This document shows positions 1-12,805 of a stretch of 64,000 nucleotides of DNA, piece after piece. How positions within the stretch are numbered: the stretch's first letter is position 1; each line of letters starts with the position of its first letter. The stretch is taken from contig QNGE01001682.1 of NCBI GenBank assembly GCA_008508345.1, positions 1-64,000 on the forward strand, written 5' to 3'. This DNA comes from Paragonimus westermani. Lineage: Eukaryota > Platyhelminthes > Trematoda > Plagiorchiida > Troglotrematidae. The notes beneath the pieces were generated by a model. That model had not been told where the DNA came from, did not search any database, and worked only from the letters and a program-made list of their open reading frames with translations. The position numbers were made by a program, and so were the translations under genes.

Positions 1-48
1 GTTTCTCACAAATCGGTTGAGAAATATACCATTATTATTATTGTTATA
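1..48. repeat. short dispersed repeat, also at 15254-15295
   Basis: The first bases, gtttctcacaaat followed by an ATT-rich stretch ending in a short (ATT)n run, recur in similar form near 15257. In both places a purine-rich stretch and accattattatt follow. It is probably the edge or tail of an unidentified dispersed element. No coding capacity is recognised in the adjoining bases 49-840. Confidence 0.3.
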
Positions 49-844
49 ACGGCACCAAGTTTGAAGAGGTTGCAGACATATAGTGATCAGAACAGCGAAA
101 ACCTTGATGAAGTGGGCCACCATCGGGAGTAAAAATGAGGATTGAAGAACGGAAGCACCGTTTGCGGATGACAGGAGTTACTGGAGAAGGTACTACCACG
201 GTACGCCCACGGCCTAATACACTTAGAATCCATAGGATACTTATCAAAAGAGTAAGCACACGTCGTTGCCGTCACCCACTATCCCTTAAACTGTTCCAGC
301 GGAACAAAAACATGAGCGCTGACTCACAAGCGGATACTTGTCTTCACATGTGTTACTGATGAAATATACCAACAATTCGGAAATCTCGTTCGCCACCATG
401 AACCGCAGTGACATGGAATATTATTTATCTTTTTTCATGATATAATCATCCAACGAGAATAACATGGACACTTGAACCAGTCAACCTGAAGGCGGTATCC
501 TTGTACAACTTCCGAACCAAACTGGATTTTGATAAAAGATCCAACCAGTGTCAGCCATCTAACGGCTTCCGCACTCTTTGAACTTGAAGACTATGGTGTC
601 AACCACTTCAACTCACGAATAAAACAAGTTGACGAACGGGTGATTTCAGGAAGTTCATCATCGAGCCATCAAACTTATGGAAATTAAAAAACCGACTTGT
701 ACCAGATAGTGAGAAAAAGCCCACTTGGAGTTGGACAGCGAGAGAGCAACCAAATCACTCCTGCCTCTCAACAGTGTGATTTATACAGTTCATTCTTGTT
801 AACTCCAGGTGGGTGGAATGTGTGTTCGTAGGTGGGGAATGGTC

Positions 845-1165
845 AGCCGATGGAGTTCAATGGATGGGATGGACTTCTTCCGAGAACACAACACAGGATG
901 ACGTGATCGGATGGTAATCGCTTTAGCAATCTCTATGTCACGACGTTGCATTGACCTCGGTCGCTGTCTGAGTACTCTGTAGACGCATGAAAAGACTTGT
1001 TAAATTTCAAGTTGTGACCTTTGTCTGCCAGATGTTTTGTAATGGTGCTAGTTACTGATTCTCCCACCCCGCTTTTAGGCCGTGCCGGATGACGCCCCAT
1101 ATACGTTTGCCAAGCTACCTTGTCGTGAGTGCAATATAATCCGCTGCACATCAACAAGAGGGCTA
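845..1165 (-). pseudogene. Penelope-like element, GIY-YIG endonuclease C-terminal relic
   Basis: Reading the minus strand from about 1160 down, a frame gives STITKHLADKGHNLKFNKSF. This is the conserved linker after the GIY-YIG nuclease core of Penelope-like retroelements, where a His-x4-GH motif precedes the C-terminus. After a frameshift, a frame from about 940 to 870 gives IEIAKAITIRSRHPVLCSRK, which aligns by eye with the C-terminal FPEAVAINRLKPALCVQK of the better preserved copy at 43130-45071. The YIG core and the reverse transcriptase are missing here. It is a 5'-truncated, frameshifted dead fragment. Confidence 0.6.
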
Positions 1166-3830
1166 GTAGACACCCATATTTTAGGCGTCAGTAGGCATTC
1201 TCTCTTTCTTTTCGGGAAATAGATGTCGTGTCCTTGTGGGCTAGGATAGTAACGTTGAGGCCGGAAAGGTTCTCAGTAGAGTGCTATAAAGTCTGCAATC
1301 GAGGAAATCTGCTGCTAGGTCGCATTTAAGTGGCAATTTGACGAATGTATGTTTCTTATTTACTCGATCAGCCAACGGATGTAGCGATGGTCCATTCGGG
1401 TGTCTAGCAACAAATTATTCAGGATAGCCGTTTCTTCACGCGTTTATGCCTTGCGTCTGCTACCACCCAGGAGTCACACTTTGGGTGCGTGTGCGTTTCA
1501 GGCCAGATATCAATATGGTAGGAAGAATTTAAAGTAGACTCACAAAGCACATATTTGGATTGTCTCAGAGATCACATTTCGATGACATCCGTACACTGAA
1601 GTTTGCGGGTATGTGAGTCCGAACATGAAACTTCCGAGCTCCCAGCTTAGCTTCATTGTCCACCCAGTAGAGCGCCCGCTACACTTGGACAAATTGTTTC
1701 TGTTGCTGGCCTAAGCCCTGCCCAAGTCCAGAATTTTCGCTGTTGGGTCTCATCTTAACTTCTTCAGATTTAACATGCGATGAGCTCGAATGGACACATG
1801 ATTCCACGCAAAGGGTTCCACCCTAATTCTTACGTGCCCGTAATTACCCCCATGCATAACCAGAGCGGTCACTTTGAAACCTGTAGAACAATACTCACGC
1901 CTTAGACGCGGACGGCAACGATTCCTTGTACGTGTTTGTCGCCCACAGAGCTCGCTTCTGGAACGAGTAGTGCAAACAGATATTTCTCAGTTATTTGAAC
2001 TAAGGATTGATAGAGGCACAGAGGACTTGCTCACTGGCTACTTTTGAGCGCGGTTCCGGTCTAGTAACTTAGTAACTTGGTGACCTGTGGTTTGCTTGTT
2101 GGTCGTGCGACTGTAGTGGCTTTTTGACTAGTGGCTGCTGTTTTGATCGCTTTTTCTTGGGAGCCTAAAATATACTTGCTACGTATGACAATGCGCTGGG
2201 TCTCTCCTCTAGGATGAAATGTGTCTCACTGCCTTCATTCTTCAAAAGAACTTTGCAGACATCCAACGGAACCATCTTGAAAGCACGCGAGAACCTGTTT
2301 TTGGCCCTGGTTTATTTCAGACTTATTACTTTGAAACCTGTTTCCTGTTTATCAGGGCATAGTACTAATGCGACCTTCTATGGTGCACTCACACCAACCA
2401 CGGAATATTCTTGGGAAGGTCGTCAGTGGATAAGTGGGGCCTGACCACGAAAAACGCATGCTTTGGTTCGTCACTCCTCGTGAACCTTTGTGAGTGAACC
2501 AACGGTGAGGGGTGTCCAGCCGTCGTCAGTCGACATATTAGAAAGGCTGCCAGAAATAGTGCATCAAGACGTTACACGCGGTATTTTATGCAGATGAGCA
2601 GTAGACTAGGAGAAAAGTGATGAAAATGAAACGGATCGACACATCATTTCGTGAAGCCCACAAATTCTATGTTCTGTCATGCTAGATGGATGTATTCCTG
2701 ATGGATGTCATCCCATATACCGCTCTAAATTAATGTCCAGTACACGGTGAAGGTAAGTGCTGAGATGAATATATCTAGAAGTACTTCTTCAACTCCTAAG
2801 AATCCAATGGACAGAGAGCAAGGCTAAACGAGAAAGAACGGTTTGCAATACACCGAGAGAGCTGCAGTTTCCTTCAAGTGTAATAATTTCAACTTCACAT
2901 GTGGATTTGAGAATAGTAAAGGGTGCAAAAATGGTGGAAGCTACGAAATACAGCGTGCTGTGCAAGCTATACACAGTGTGGGTGGATTAGTTCAAGACGA
3001 CCGACAATCTAGCACTCAAAGCTCCGTGCCTCACCATCGGTGTCAGTTAATATCTTCCTCTTGCTTTCTTTCGATCGTACCACCCCCACTCCTGTTACGT
3101 TAATGCTGCACCAAAAGGTGTTAGACTGCTGACACTTGCTTCCGCACCAACCACACTGTATGCGGAATCCATTCTGATCACTCTTGAGAGTTTGTTAAAA
3201 AACGTCATCACTAAACTCTCTATAGGGAATATTCTTTTTTCTTTGCTCTGTGTGGTTTTTTCTTTACCGATCATGTGTGAGAAGCGTGTATCGCTCCAAG
3301 AACAGCACGTCGGATCTGCCAGTGACGGACCAAGCGTATATCTGTGAGTGTATGTCGTTTTCTCACGGTTAACAGTCCGACGTTTTCCCCCCATAAATAA
3401 CGCACGGAGTTTCAGCCCATGTACACTTTCTACGGATGTACGCGGTCCTCCATTCCTGATACCGTAATCGACGACCTTTCGGGAAATTTTTTAGCAGCGT
3501 TGGTTTTTATCCAGATGACCTGAGAATCCCCATTGCTAATGATCGTGACACACTACAGATTATGCGCTGGTCAGGCGACAAGAACCTTTTTCCGAATGAT
3601 AATAGTTGTGTGCCTATACCATTCATTAGTAATACTGTCAGTCCTTGCAATTCGTAGTGCACTCAGCAAAGCAGATATCAAGAAATTCGATCTAAAAAGA
3701 TCTCGGTGTCTGGACGCCTTCGAACTCATCCTCCTCCTTTGGTCAGAAAATGGTCGCAAGAAAGAGGTTTACTATTTTCCGAAGGATAGAGCCAGATTTT
3801 GTTTAAACAAGATATCACCTCAAAAGCATT
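1166..3830. other. no recognisable gene
   Basis: Only short open frames of under 100 codons occur on either strand, with no motif I can name. The stretch is probably very old repeat DNA or unique intergenic DNA. Confidence 0.4.
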
Positions 3831-3832
3831 GA

Positions 3833-4408
3833 AAAAGGTTCATGTCAAGCCGCTGTTTAAATGCTCTAATCAGGGGGTTACACTAACCTGAAGGAAGACA
3901 TACTCGCTACAGAGCGCATCCAGCGTGTGAATGCTGGTCACAGGACCAAAGCACGTAACTTATGAGGCGCGACTTGAAGCTCTTGACCTGTTCACACCTG
4001 AGTTGCAACGGCACCCTGGTGACCTGGTCCTGAGACGCACTTATTCAACATAGGGCTCGTCGAAAAGTTCCTCTTTTTTAGCAGGAGATTGCGATCGGCG
4101 ACGACACGACAAAAAGTTTTACTAGCTATGTCCTTGGACCTTCCCTGAGCAGCAGTTTTCTCTTTACGGGGTGTCCAATTATCGACATTGCCTTCGGTTT
4201 GAGTCTGCTGGCTGGCCCTCTACGAATCGTTTCAAAACCCTGTTGAATTCTCGTCTACTCGCCTTGTTTCACCCGCAACTGTACCCTGCTTTTGGCCATC
4301 AACGTATCCGAGCAGAGTGGTGCTACACCCTGTGTCGAGCGTTCACACCTGAAGACCAACGGAAGTCCTTGCACATTAAGGGAAACGAACCGAGTGAATC
4401 CATGTGAA
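3833..4408 (+). pseudogene. CR1/Jockey-like retrotransposon RT, C-terminal tail relic
   Basis: A broken frame near 3900-4040 reads ERIQRVNAGHRTKAR and then, after a stop, YEARLEALDLFTPELQRHPG. This is the hallmark tail of CR1/Jockey-group RT proteins: a QRRATK-like line, then YExRLxxLxLxxLxxRRxRGDL. Further on, 4171-4407 stays open and contains ESAGWPSTNRFKTLLNSRL, equivalent to the W-N-xLP...S-x-xxFKxRLD ending of the same proteins. The catalytic RT core is not seen upstream. It is a separate copy from the relic that starts near 5040, because the order C-terminus then endonuclease cannot be one element. Confidence 0.55.
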
Positions 4409-5039
4409 TCGAAACTCTAACATGGAACCGCTGTGTTAGGCAGTGAAACCGCTGGAACCAGTTGTCTGCGTGATCAGAACTGACGAACTAAAGCCTAACA
4501 GTCTCAGTGAGAGCGAATCTGATGCGATTACCGGCATCCTATAAAACCAATTCACCCAGGAATACTGTGGGACCGGAAGAGAACGCATGCATAATACTTT
4601 CACAGTGAACTGAAAATCAGTGGAACAATGGGGTTATGTAAACCAGACTTCAATGTACTGATCAATAGAACCACCCCTTGAGCGTAACTTACTTGTAGCA
4701 ATGTGTTTTGAAAATAATGTTCACCATCCGGGACAAGTATCCCTCTGCAGATGCGATGTGAGACAGGAACGACACCTCATCTTTGAAGAAAGATCCACTG
4801 ATCCCTAGAAGAGCGGGTGTTCGGACTTACAACCCAAATTCGTCTCCCCATGTTGTCCTAATGAGGGTGCTCGAGGTGAAAAAATGTACAGGGTCTGGTC
4901 TACGCCAGTGCATCAAGTGTTGGAAATATATGGAGTAAGCTAAAGGCTACCAAGTTAGAGTCCGCAGTCTTAACCGTTACTGAGCCCTGGTTTGGATCAA
5001 AAATCGAGGTTGCCCGCCCATACCCGTCAAAGCATGGTT

Positions 5040-7880
5040 GTTATTGCGCGAACAGATAAGATGGCAGAACGAAGGAGGACACTGCTCCTATAGTATAATA
5101 ACAATACGGAAGAAATGCAAACTGCCTTTACTTAATGTGCGGATGACGAACTACCTTGTTGAAACAATAGAGATATCCACAATAATTTTCTGTGTTCATA
5201 GAAGTGCCCTAAAAGAGAATAACCGGACACAGCCAGTTGCAGTCCTCAAAGTGCGGGCCGTTAGAACTAGTAAACTCTTATTTCTGGGCGGCTTTCGTGT
5301 ACCGGAAAATGGTCAGGAAAATGACACCGCACCCAGAGATTTCTTTGAAGATGCTGATGTACTCCGCAACCTTCATGCAAAATGTATGTCAACTCACGCG
5401 CTTCTGACCAGGACAGCCACCGGTTGTGCTTGACCTGGGGTAATAATTATCTGGAATAACGCTGGTAACCCATGGTATAATGCTCTCGTGGGCTGGGGTT
5501 GAAATGGTTAACTACGTTGGCCATAGCATCCAGAATTCACAAGCCGCAGGATAGACGGCGTCACAGTTGTGAGAGGGTGGTGGTATGTGATCTCCATGTG
5601 AAGGCAAACCACCCGCCATGGACTAATAAAGAGGATGAGAAGAAACTAATAACTGAGAGAGAAGTAGAGCGTATCTCGCGACCTCGGCTAAAGGATTCGT
5701 CCTTCTATAATAATGACTAACCTTCATGACAATGCGCCACGTTGGGAAAATGAGTCAGCCGTTCTCGAAAAATTAGGAGTGGAACCTGTGAATAATATAA
5801 ACCTACCAGAGAGCAAAAACGGTTCTCGATAGATGAAAGAGCACAGATCACGTCCGGCTGGTTGTATATAAATTGTTGTTTGGAGTAGAATAAAACGCTG
5901 CTGAGCGGGTCAAGTTTGGTTCAAATGATCATTGCGGTCACCTGCAAGCTAAGGCATATTTGAGGGTGGTGGTCTGTTGTATCAAGGATTACCAAGAAAA
6001 ATATTCGACGACGGAAAGGAAAAAGCAGCAACCCTTCTGCGAGTTTTTGAAAAGACACGCCGGGAATACTGGCAAACTACTCACAGTTAGAAGAGAACAC
6101 ACCTATTGAAACTTCCAGAGATGTCCATTTCAACATAGGAAGTTAAAGAGCAGCTACGGAGGCTGAACCGAAAGAGAGCAGACTGTTGATTTTGTCAAGG
6201 TTTGTTGCGTTATTTTGAGATTGCTGAGGTTCGCTTGATGTTGAAAGGTGGCCCTACACTTTGCTCTCATCCCCCAATGAGATACATTACTCATCCTTCT
6301 TCTTACACAACCTACTTTGACTGTTTTCCTACCCCTATTTAGTCCGGGTCCTGTAAACTTCTAAATACCGAAATTAGACATTTTTCTCCCATATTTTTCC
6401 TTCAGTAACACATGATTCCCGTCGTTTCTTGATGCATGAACAGTCGTCTTGCTCTGACCCAACCAATGACCATTTGTTTGAGTGAGCTCAACCCATTTTA
6501 TTGTCCACCATTGTTGATCGGTGCCTGGTTGTAAATTTGTTGTGCGGGCACTTTCTTTCTCTGATTTCTGAGGATTTTCACATTCGATGTGAGAGATTCA
6601 ATGTCCTTATACATTGACTCAGTTACTACCGTATTAAATCCAGTTATTACGAGCGTCTTCTCATTAACCGTTCCGAGGATAGATTAGCTCTGTCGTTGAC
6701 TATTGAGAGGCATTTACCGGATCAACAGATCACGCATAACTCGATGTGAACTTGAGTCGTTGGCGAACGAGTCAATACAGACCATACGACGTCCAGCTTG
6801 CTGCCGTGTTACCACTGACGGAAGTTTTAGTATATCAACTAGCAGGAGTATTTACTTCGTCTAGGAATCGCACAGGGCTACAAAAGTGATGGAAGTTGAT
6901 GGAATTCACAAAATGTCGACTTCATTGCAGCGGATTTAAGTATCAATGAATAGGTCATAAGGGACCAAACGGAACATCATATCATCGAATGCTAGTCCAC
7001 AACGGTACAGAACCACGGTTTAAGGAGGCGGAAATCTCTTCCTACAAACCTGTCATCGCCGTCGGATGAAATAACGCTCAGGATGAACCGACGCGGTTCA
7101 GCTGAGCTTTTCTACGGGGTTTCTGAAACGTTTGATTCTGCTAACCACCGCTTATTACTTATGAAACTAGAAACCTCCGACGTGACCTCGTTGGTAATTG
7201 CTGACAACAGCTTTTCCCTACGAGTGAGAGAATAATTCACATGTGGTTTTCACCAGCAAGTTAGTCCCCCAGAGCTGGGTACTGGGTTAGCTACTCTGTT
7301 TTTTTACGTAAATATTTTGGCGCGCAAGCTTGGATGTACATACTACTGGTCTACGAATCACGTCAGATTAACAGGTTGTCCTATTGAGCCCTCCTCACCA
7401 CAGGGCTCAAATAAATTGTGTCGGTAGATTGCTGGGTGTGAACTACCACTAAACGTTGCTAAATTAGAAAACTGTTGGCAGCTGGCATTGGGGTGCCGCC
7501 CAGAAGCACAGGGGGGTTGACAGCCGGAGAGGTATGCGATGGATGGTTAAAATCAGGGCTGTGGGAATCCAGGCGAACGCATACTTCGGAACCCCAAACT
7601 ACTGCATAGTAGCCATTCGAAAAGCAAACCGGGCTTTATGTCAGTTCAATAGGACGGTTGTACCATGCGAATAGGAGGTTCTGGTCCCTTTGCTTAAGGC
7701 GTAAGCTAGGCCACACCTTGAACACTGCGTGCAAGCGTGAAGTGCCCAGCCCACGAAAGATAGACAAGCACTAGAAGTAGCATGACACGCATTCAAAAGC
7801 ATCTTTGGTAAAATCAAGGGAATTGATTTATCTGGTGGGTTAAAAAACCTAGTTATTTTTCATCCAGAAAATACTGCAAA
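5040..7880 (+). pseudogene. CR1-like non-LTR retrotransposon relic (endonuclease and RT)
   Basis: A collinear series of eroded pieces lies on the + strand. A 131-codon frame at 5038-5433 contains KLLFLGGFRVPE where the endonuclease motif GDFNAP is expected, followed by NDTAPRDFFEDADVLRNLHA and STHALLTRTATG, which fit the family's endonuclease C-terminal part. Near 6060-6200 a fragment EVKEQLRRLNRKRADC resembles the RT entry segment. Near 7085-7200 FYGVSETFDSANHRLLLMKL matches RT motif A (DFSKAFDSVNH) with the first catalytic Asp lost. Near 7610-7650 IRKANRALCQFNRT, and then at 7690-7750 RPHLEHCVQA, match the C-terminal thumb region. Many stops and frameshifts make it inactive. I infer the clade from motif order only. 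Confidence 0.55.
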
Positions 7881-9270
7881 AATGCCGATCCACCGAAGCT
7901 GTTAAGCTGTTGAAGTTTTCCAGTGGAGCAAGAAATTGGCTGTTGGTTTCTGGTGGATATTAAGTGCTTTGATGGACCACAGCGAAGCTTCATGAAAAGA
8001 AAGCCAAACCGCATATTCCGGCCCAATTTTCTCTCGTCCTGTAGTAGGCTGCTGGATTAAATTATCGCCCACAGTGGTAGCGGCGATCTGGTTAGATGGA
8101 CTTGAGAACCGACTTAATACGTGTTGTTTGGTAATGTTTTCGGAAATGATCTGAGGCTTTGTATTGGCACGACTTTTGGGTTCGTTTGTTTTGCCTTCTT
8201 CCATTCTTATCATGAACGCATTTGGTTACCGCTTTCTTCTGTGATTGTGCATCACTAACACGGTCGTTTTCTGGTGTCATCTTCCTCTGCTCCTTCTCTC
8301 CGTCCGCTCCTGTAACTCGGTGCATTCATTCAATTTCTTTTTGTGTACCCACCATCTTACGACAGTTATGGACATGAGTGAGGTTATTAGTGACAACCGC
8401 CATGACAATCTGTTGGCATACATTCGACGAGCATGCCGCAGTAGCTGACGGCTTTGTAGGCCTACACCACCCTGTACGTGGGATTCTCTTTATCGAGTTG
8501 AAATGTAGCGTTGGTCTTCCCTGGTTGTAGTAGCACAGCTGGAAAAGTGGAGCCCACAAGTGTAGGAAGCCGGAACTCATTAGCATGCGTCGCGAAACCT
8601 GAATATCTCAGTGAATATAAGCATTTCATAGGGCTTAGGTATGAACAGTGAGCATATATTCGAAGCTAGCAAAAAATGACTCGGAGTAATTCGTGAAGAT
8701 ACGTTGGTTTAGCGCCACAACACACTCAGTAAAAAACGACGCGCGTTTCGAAAAGGGCAAGTGTAATAACACTCAATGCACCGCCATTTTGTTTTACCAC
8801 ATACGCTCCCTTCGGTTTCTTTTCAGGTCTTCAAAACGCGGACTTGCCGCGTCCGTAGACCGGGCTGGAGAAGTTGGCCAACCGGAGGCTGAGGTCAGTG
8901 GTCAGTCAACATGGGGCCATTCCTGATTGGCGATTTGTTTCCGGATCGTGGGGTCCCCTATATATATGGACAGGGGCACGGTGTAAAAATGACCTCCTTC
9001 GGTATCTGTGTTGTGTGAATACACCTTCCTCGTCGCCCTGTGACAGTTCTCTTTTTGTATGAGGTAGACCCTATTGTGCTTCGATTACGAACGTTAAAAA
9101 TTGTTTTGTCGCTCGTGTCCGACCCACTGAAATATTACACAAGTGATTACTACATGAATATTTAATCTGAAGTTTCTCCCATGGTTGTTATCGGTGATAC
9201 TATCATTCTATATAATCTGGTCACATTCCACTCACGTTCAAGTCTATACGAAAATATAATTATATTTACG
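7881..9270. other. no recognisable gene
   Basis: Overlapping minus-strand frames at 7902-8325 are rich in Lys, Arg and Gln and could be a remnant of a retroelement ORF1 or chance. Nothing is assignable. The short + frames at 8693-9062 also have no recognised domain. Confidence 0.35.
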
Positions 9271-9387
9271 AAACATGGTGACCGGATCACTCGTCATACA
9301 AGATCCACTGGTGCCAAATCCAAAATATAGAGCACTAAAGTCGATGTTGATCGTCCTAAAGGCAAAGGTTCTAGGCCCAGAACTTAT

Positions 9388-10077
9388 GTGGGCTCTTCTG
9401 AGATTACTTCCGTTAAAGGGAGTGAAAATAATCTGGTGGTTGCCACCCCTCAGACTAAAAACTGTTCTGTTCCTGTAGATAGTGTGTTGGCGGATTTATT
9501 TGTCAATGTTTCTAAGCTAGAAGCAGAGCCCGTTCAATTAAGGGGAATTCATATCGCACTTGATTCCCTAGAAGGTAATCTTGTCTCTTTGTCTTACATT
9601 TTCAAAGTGGCCGGAAGTCCCAAGATGGATAACATTCGGAGTGCTAGTATGTTCATTAGCACATTGGTTACAGAAATCACAAAACGGACGCGTTGCTCAA
9701 ACAATGCCGTCGTATTCAATGTGCCGGATAAGCTGCACCTGGAAAGCATTAAAAAGAGACTCTTGAAGATTACTGGAATAGACCCAACATCATATACCTG
9801 CATCCGTCTTCGTAAGAAGACACAAAAGTTCTGCTGCCCGCTATTATTCAACTTCCACAGCGAGGCATATGCAAAACAGTTCATACGGAGCCAGGACCTT
9901 ATTAAGTTCAAAACCTCGCTCAAACTGTTAAATATTCTGGAGGACAGAACGTCCCTTGAAAGCGAATGTCAAAAACTCTCACTTGGCATAGCCTCTGTCT
10001 CCGCCTCTAACCATGTGACCCAGGATGCATCGAAACAGGGTACAACGACATCCAAAGATGACAAACTGGTTTCCTAA
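9388..10077 (+). pseudogene. CR1-like ORF1 protein (nucleic-acid-binding), intact segment
   Basis: An open frame of 229 codons. Residues about 95-175 include CSNNAVVFNVPDKLHLES and LLFNFHSEAYAKQFIRSQDL, a layout like the RNA-binding ORF1 domain (RRM-like beta strands) of LINE-type elements, in which a VVxNVP strand is followed by a SxExAxxFIRSxDL helix. ORF1 proteins coat the element RNA. The ATG at 9388 is only the first Met of the open frame; an alternative open frame begins at 9275. After the stop at 10075, eroded frames (10495-10914, Ser/Pro/Asn-rich) probably represent the low-complexity ORF1 C-terminus. Assignment rests on position upstream of the endonuclease and RT. Confidence 0.6.
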
Positions 10078-10494
10078 GTTCGCGCAGTATCGCTTTGTTG
10101 CACCACTCCCGAATGCACCAGCTACCTTACCGACAATGCTAACTCCATCAAAGAGAACAAATTCGCCGACCAAATTGATCTAATAATAGATCATGACAGT
10201 TCCAACAACGTGCCAAGCGTTGAGGATACCTCGGTCGAGGAATCATCTGACAAAAGGGGGCACACGAATGACTATTTCCATATAGAAATCAATGCAGCGT
10301 CTAGATTTTAACCTATCTGCGCGGAAACTGGCTCAAATAAGACAAGACACCAGCAGTCTATTAGTCAGAACCACGTCGGTGTCTCAACTTCCAACCAATC
10401 CCGTAGGATACCACAAACCGACCACCAATGGGGTGCTCGTGATAACAAACCCTCTCTAAATCACTACCCAACAAGTCGCCAGAGGTTTCCTCCT

Positions 10495-10914
10495 GTGTAT
10501 CATCAGGGAATAAACAGGCAAGAGGACGCAAACCCGTACCTGGCGATTAAAAAAACGCATCTCTTACCAACCCTCAATTCCAGGCCTCTGCCTAGTAATA
10601 GCAGTCTCTCGCGTGACGCATCTATTCATGTAAGACTGAACCGGAGCCCCTCTGAAGTTGTTCATCCTATGCTCAATACCCCATTCAATACGAAAAGACT
10701 CTACACTTCGAATGCTCACTTGAACGCAACCCGCGATGTCTTCGTTGACAAAGAGCAGGCGGGCACGACCAATTCATCTCAGCCTTACTCTTTTTCAGCG
10801 GGACACATACCTTTCAAACCTCTCCAGCTAACTCCGTCCCCATTGTTCCTCTACCCAACCATACCTTACTTGCACTTTTCCAACACTTCCTGTCATGGAC
10901 TCAAACGCGGGTGA
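10495..10914 (+). pseudogene. probable ORF1 C-terminal / linker segment of the CR1-like element
   Basis: An open frame of 139 codons, rich in Ser, Pro, Asn and His, without a recognised domain. It is collinear between ORF1 and the endonuclease of the element. It starts with Tyr-His-Gln-Gly-rich sequence and ends at a stop at 10912, shortly before the SARSL-like endonuclease start at about 11060-11085. I infer that it belongs to the element from its position. Confidence 0.4.
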
Positions 10915-11059
10915 CACCTAACCATTCTCTAATGAGCTCATTACAAGGACATCAGACCAAGCATCGTCACTAAAGTCCTTGAATCACAAAGACCTTTCCG
11001 TTTTAGACATCTTTAAAAGTATAAAAATCATGCCGAAAAAGAGAAATGCACTGATTTTG

Positions 11060-11820
11060 TTGCTTTTCAGTGCACGTTCGTTACTGATGGTTGGGAACAG
11101 TGGTGTTGTTGTTTGTAGCTCGGGTTGATGGTTTTGGTATTGATATGTTCGCCGGGCTTGACATTCAGGTTGCAAACGTTTCATCACCAGGCGAGGTGAC
11201 TTCATCAGTGCGTAAGTGTTTCAGCGTATATTTTGAATGTGCAGATTGAACGATGCCTGCTCTTATATAAGAGAGTGAGTCGACCTACTAGCCTGGATTC
11301 TGGTCCAACCCACCATTGGTTGATTTCTGTCTCATCAGTTCAAGTTGCTCTGTTTGGGTTTACATTTATCTTCATATATAATCCTCATATTATTCTCGTC
11401 ACTGAAGCTTGGTGCACCTCTGAGACTGCAGAAACAACTAAATCTTTTGGGTTATCACATTTTCCGCAGAAGTCGTGGTGCAGGACGAGGTGGAGGATGT
11501 TTGAGCTACCTAAGGGAGCAATATTCTGCAACCATACTTGACGACCCATGTTTTGGTATGATAGACGACTCCTTGTGGCTATTAGTGTCGACTGGACCCT
11601 ATGAATTACTCTTAGGATGTGTCTTCAGACCAACTAACGTCATTCAGGACGACTTGACGAACCTTATTAACGGACCGAACTATGCATCATACTTACCTTC
11701 ACTGTACAAAATAGTTGGCGGAGACTTCAACATGCCCAATATCTCCTGGACCTCTTTCACCGCTCCTGCAAGTCAAACTGAATTCCTTGCATGTGTCCAA
11801 GTGAACGGATGGAAGTAAAC
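11060..11820 (+). pseudogene. CR1-like apurinic-type endonuclease domain, interrupted
   Basis: At 11060-11085 the frame reads FSARSLLM, matching the LNARSLxNK start of CR1 endonucleases. The next expected block, IYNPHIILVTEAWCTSE (near 11380-11430), appears about 300 bases later. The normal spacing is about 60 bases, so the interval is inserted or rearranged. The frame at 11345-11818 continues with the RGGG turn, LLLGCVFRPTN and KIVGGDFNMPNISW, the GDFNxP catalytic motif of exonuclease-endonuclease-phosphatase enzymes that nick target DNA for reverse transcription. The frame then ends prematurely, and a SDH-like His motif (GTDHNIVNF) follows in another frame near 11910-11940. Confidence 0.7.
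11085..11345 (-). ncRNA. hammerhead-ribozyme-like insert inside the CR1 endonuclease
   Basis: On the minus strand, CTGATGA (11208-11202) is followed by one A, then a 6-bp stem II GTCACC/GGTGAT with a six-base loop, then GAAACG (11182-11177). This is the CUGANGA...GAAA core of hammerhead ribozymes, with the same CTGANGAA-stem-GAAACG plan as the copy at 42725-42853. A second CTGATGA...GAAA pair occurs upstream on the same strand near 11334-11322, where TTGAAC before the core can pair with GTTCAA near 11251-11257. Penelope-like elements are known to carry hammerheads, so I infer a fragment of one. The interval coincides with the break in the endonuclease. Confidence 0.5.
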
Positions 11821-12337
11821 GGATGCCTACCAGACAAGACCACACATTAGGCCTCATCTTCACCACAGGCATCTCTTCTGCCACTGTATCCGTCTTGAAA
11901 CAATTTCCAGGAACTGATCATAACATAGTGAACTTCATGTTCGACCTAAGAGCGGTAAAAGAGTAGATCGTCATACACTGCCGTCAAACTGAACTCGTCG
12001 ACTAGAACGTGTTCACCACACTGCTGAGATCTCTGGAATGGAACACGTTTTTTCTTACCTCCGATCCTAGTATTGCAACCGAGGCATTTAATGAATACTT
12101 TAGTCCTTGCATGAACATCTTAGCCATGCAAAAGTCAAAACACCGTAATGTGTAAGATAGCTGCATAATTCTCACTTCAAAGGAGCAAGACAAGCTGAAA
12201 AGTCTTAAATCACGATACCGGAAAACATGCGACTTCTCCCTTATCATGCAGATGCATAAAATGTTCAATGCGATCGAATATAGAACCAAACTGCCCCACA
12301 CGAGTGAAGAACGTGCGCTCAACAGCACAGGTAAGAG

Positions 12338-12712
12338 TTGATGAAGTTGATGAGACGCAGGAATAATGGGAGAGACCGTGCCATCTCAGTAGTGACACTG
12401 CAGGACAAAACCACTGCAGACAATCCTGTAACAATCTGCGAGGTTTTTAATTCATATTTTGCTGCTTCCTTCAACATTGAAGGACACATAATGCCGCCAC
12501 CTCCTCCTATGAGTACAAATACCTCCCTAAGCCATATTCCTGTTGATGCGGGGCTCACACGCTCTCATTTAGCTATTATCAAACCTTCTCACCCACCTAG
12601 TCCTGATGGAATTCACTCTGTTGCTCTAAAATACGGAGGGGAAGATATCCCTCTACTTCTGCTTAATATCTCTACACTTTCTCTAACATCAGGTTTCTTC
12701 CCTCCACAGTGA
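12338..12712 (+). pseudogene. CR1-like RT, N-terminal entry segment
   Basis: A 124-codon open frame containing VTICEVFNSYFAASF, then SHPPSPDGIHSVALKYGGED, then LSLTSGFFPP. This is the conserved block that leads into the reverse transcriptase of CR1 elements (FNxYFASVF, then the K-x-SPGPDGI-P segment, then STGxFPxxW). The frame ends at a stop just where the W-K-x-A...P-I-x-K line would follow. It is separated from the core RT frame at 12806 by about 90 bases with broken reading frame. Confidence 0.7.
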
Positions 12713-12805
12713 AAAAACTCTACAATTAGGCCCCGCGATAAAAGTGGCTCGCGACATGAAGTCAGCAATTATCGTCCCAATAACCATTCTTCAGTTTGTT
12801 CTAAG

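Noticed and set aside
450..560. LEPVNLKAVSLYNFRTKLDF on + as a CR1-like RT end
   Set aside because: Resembles the NSFKxxLD ending only loosely, with no supporting motif upstream.
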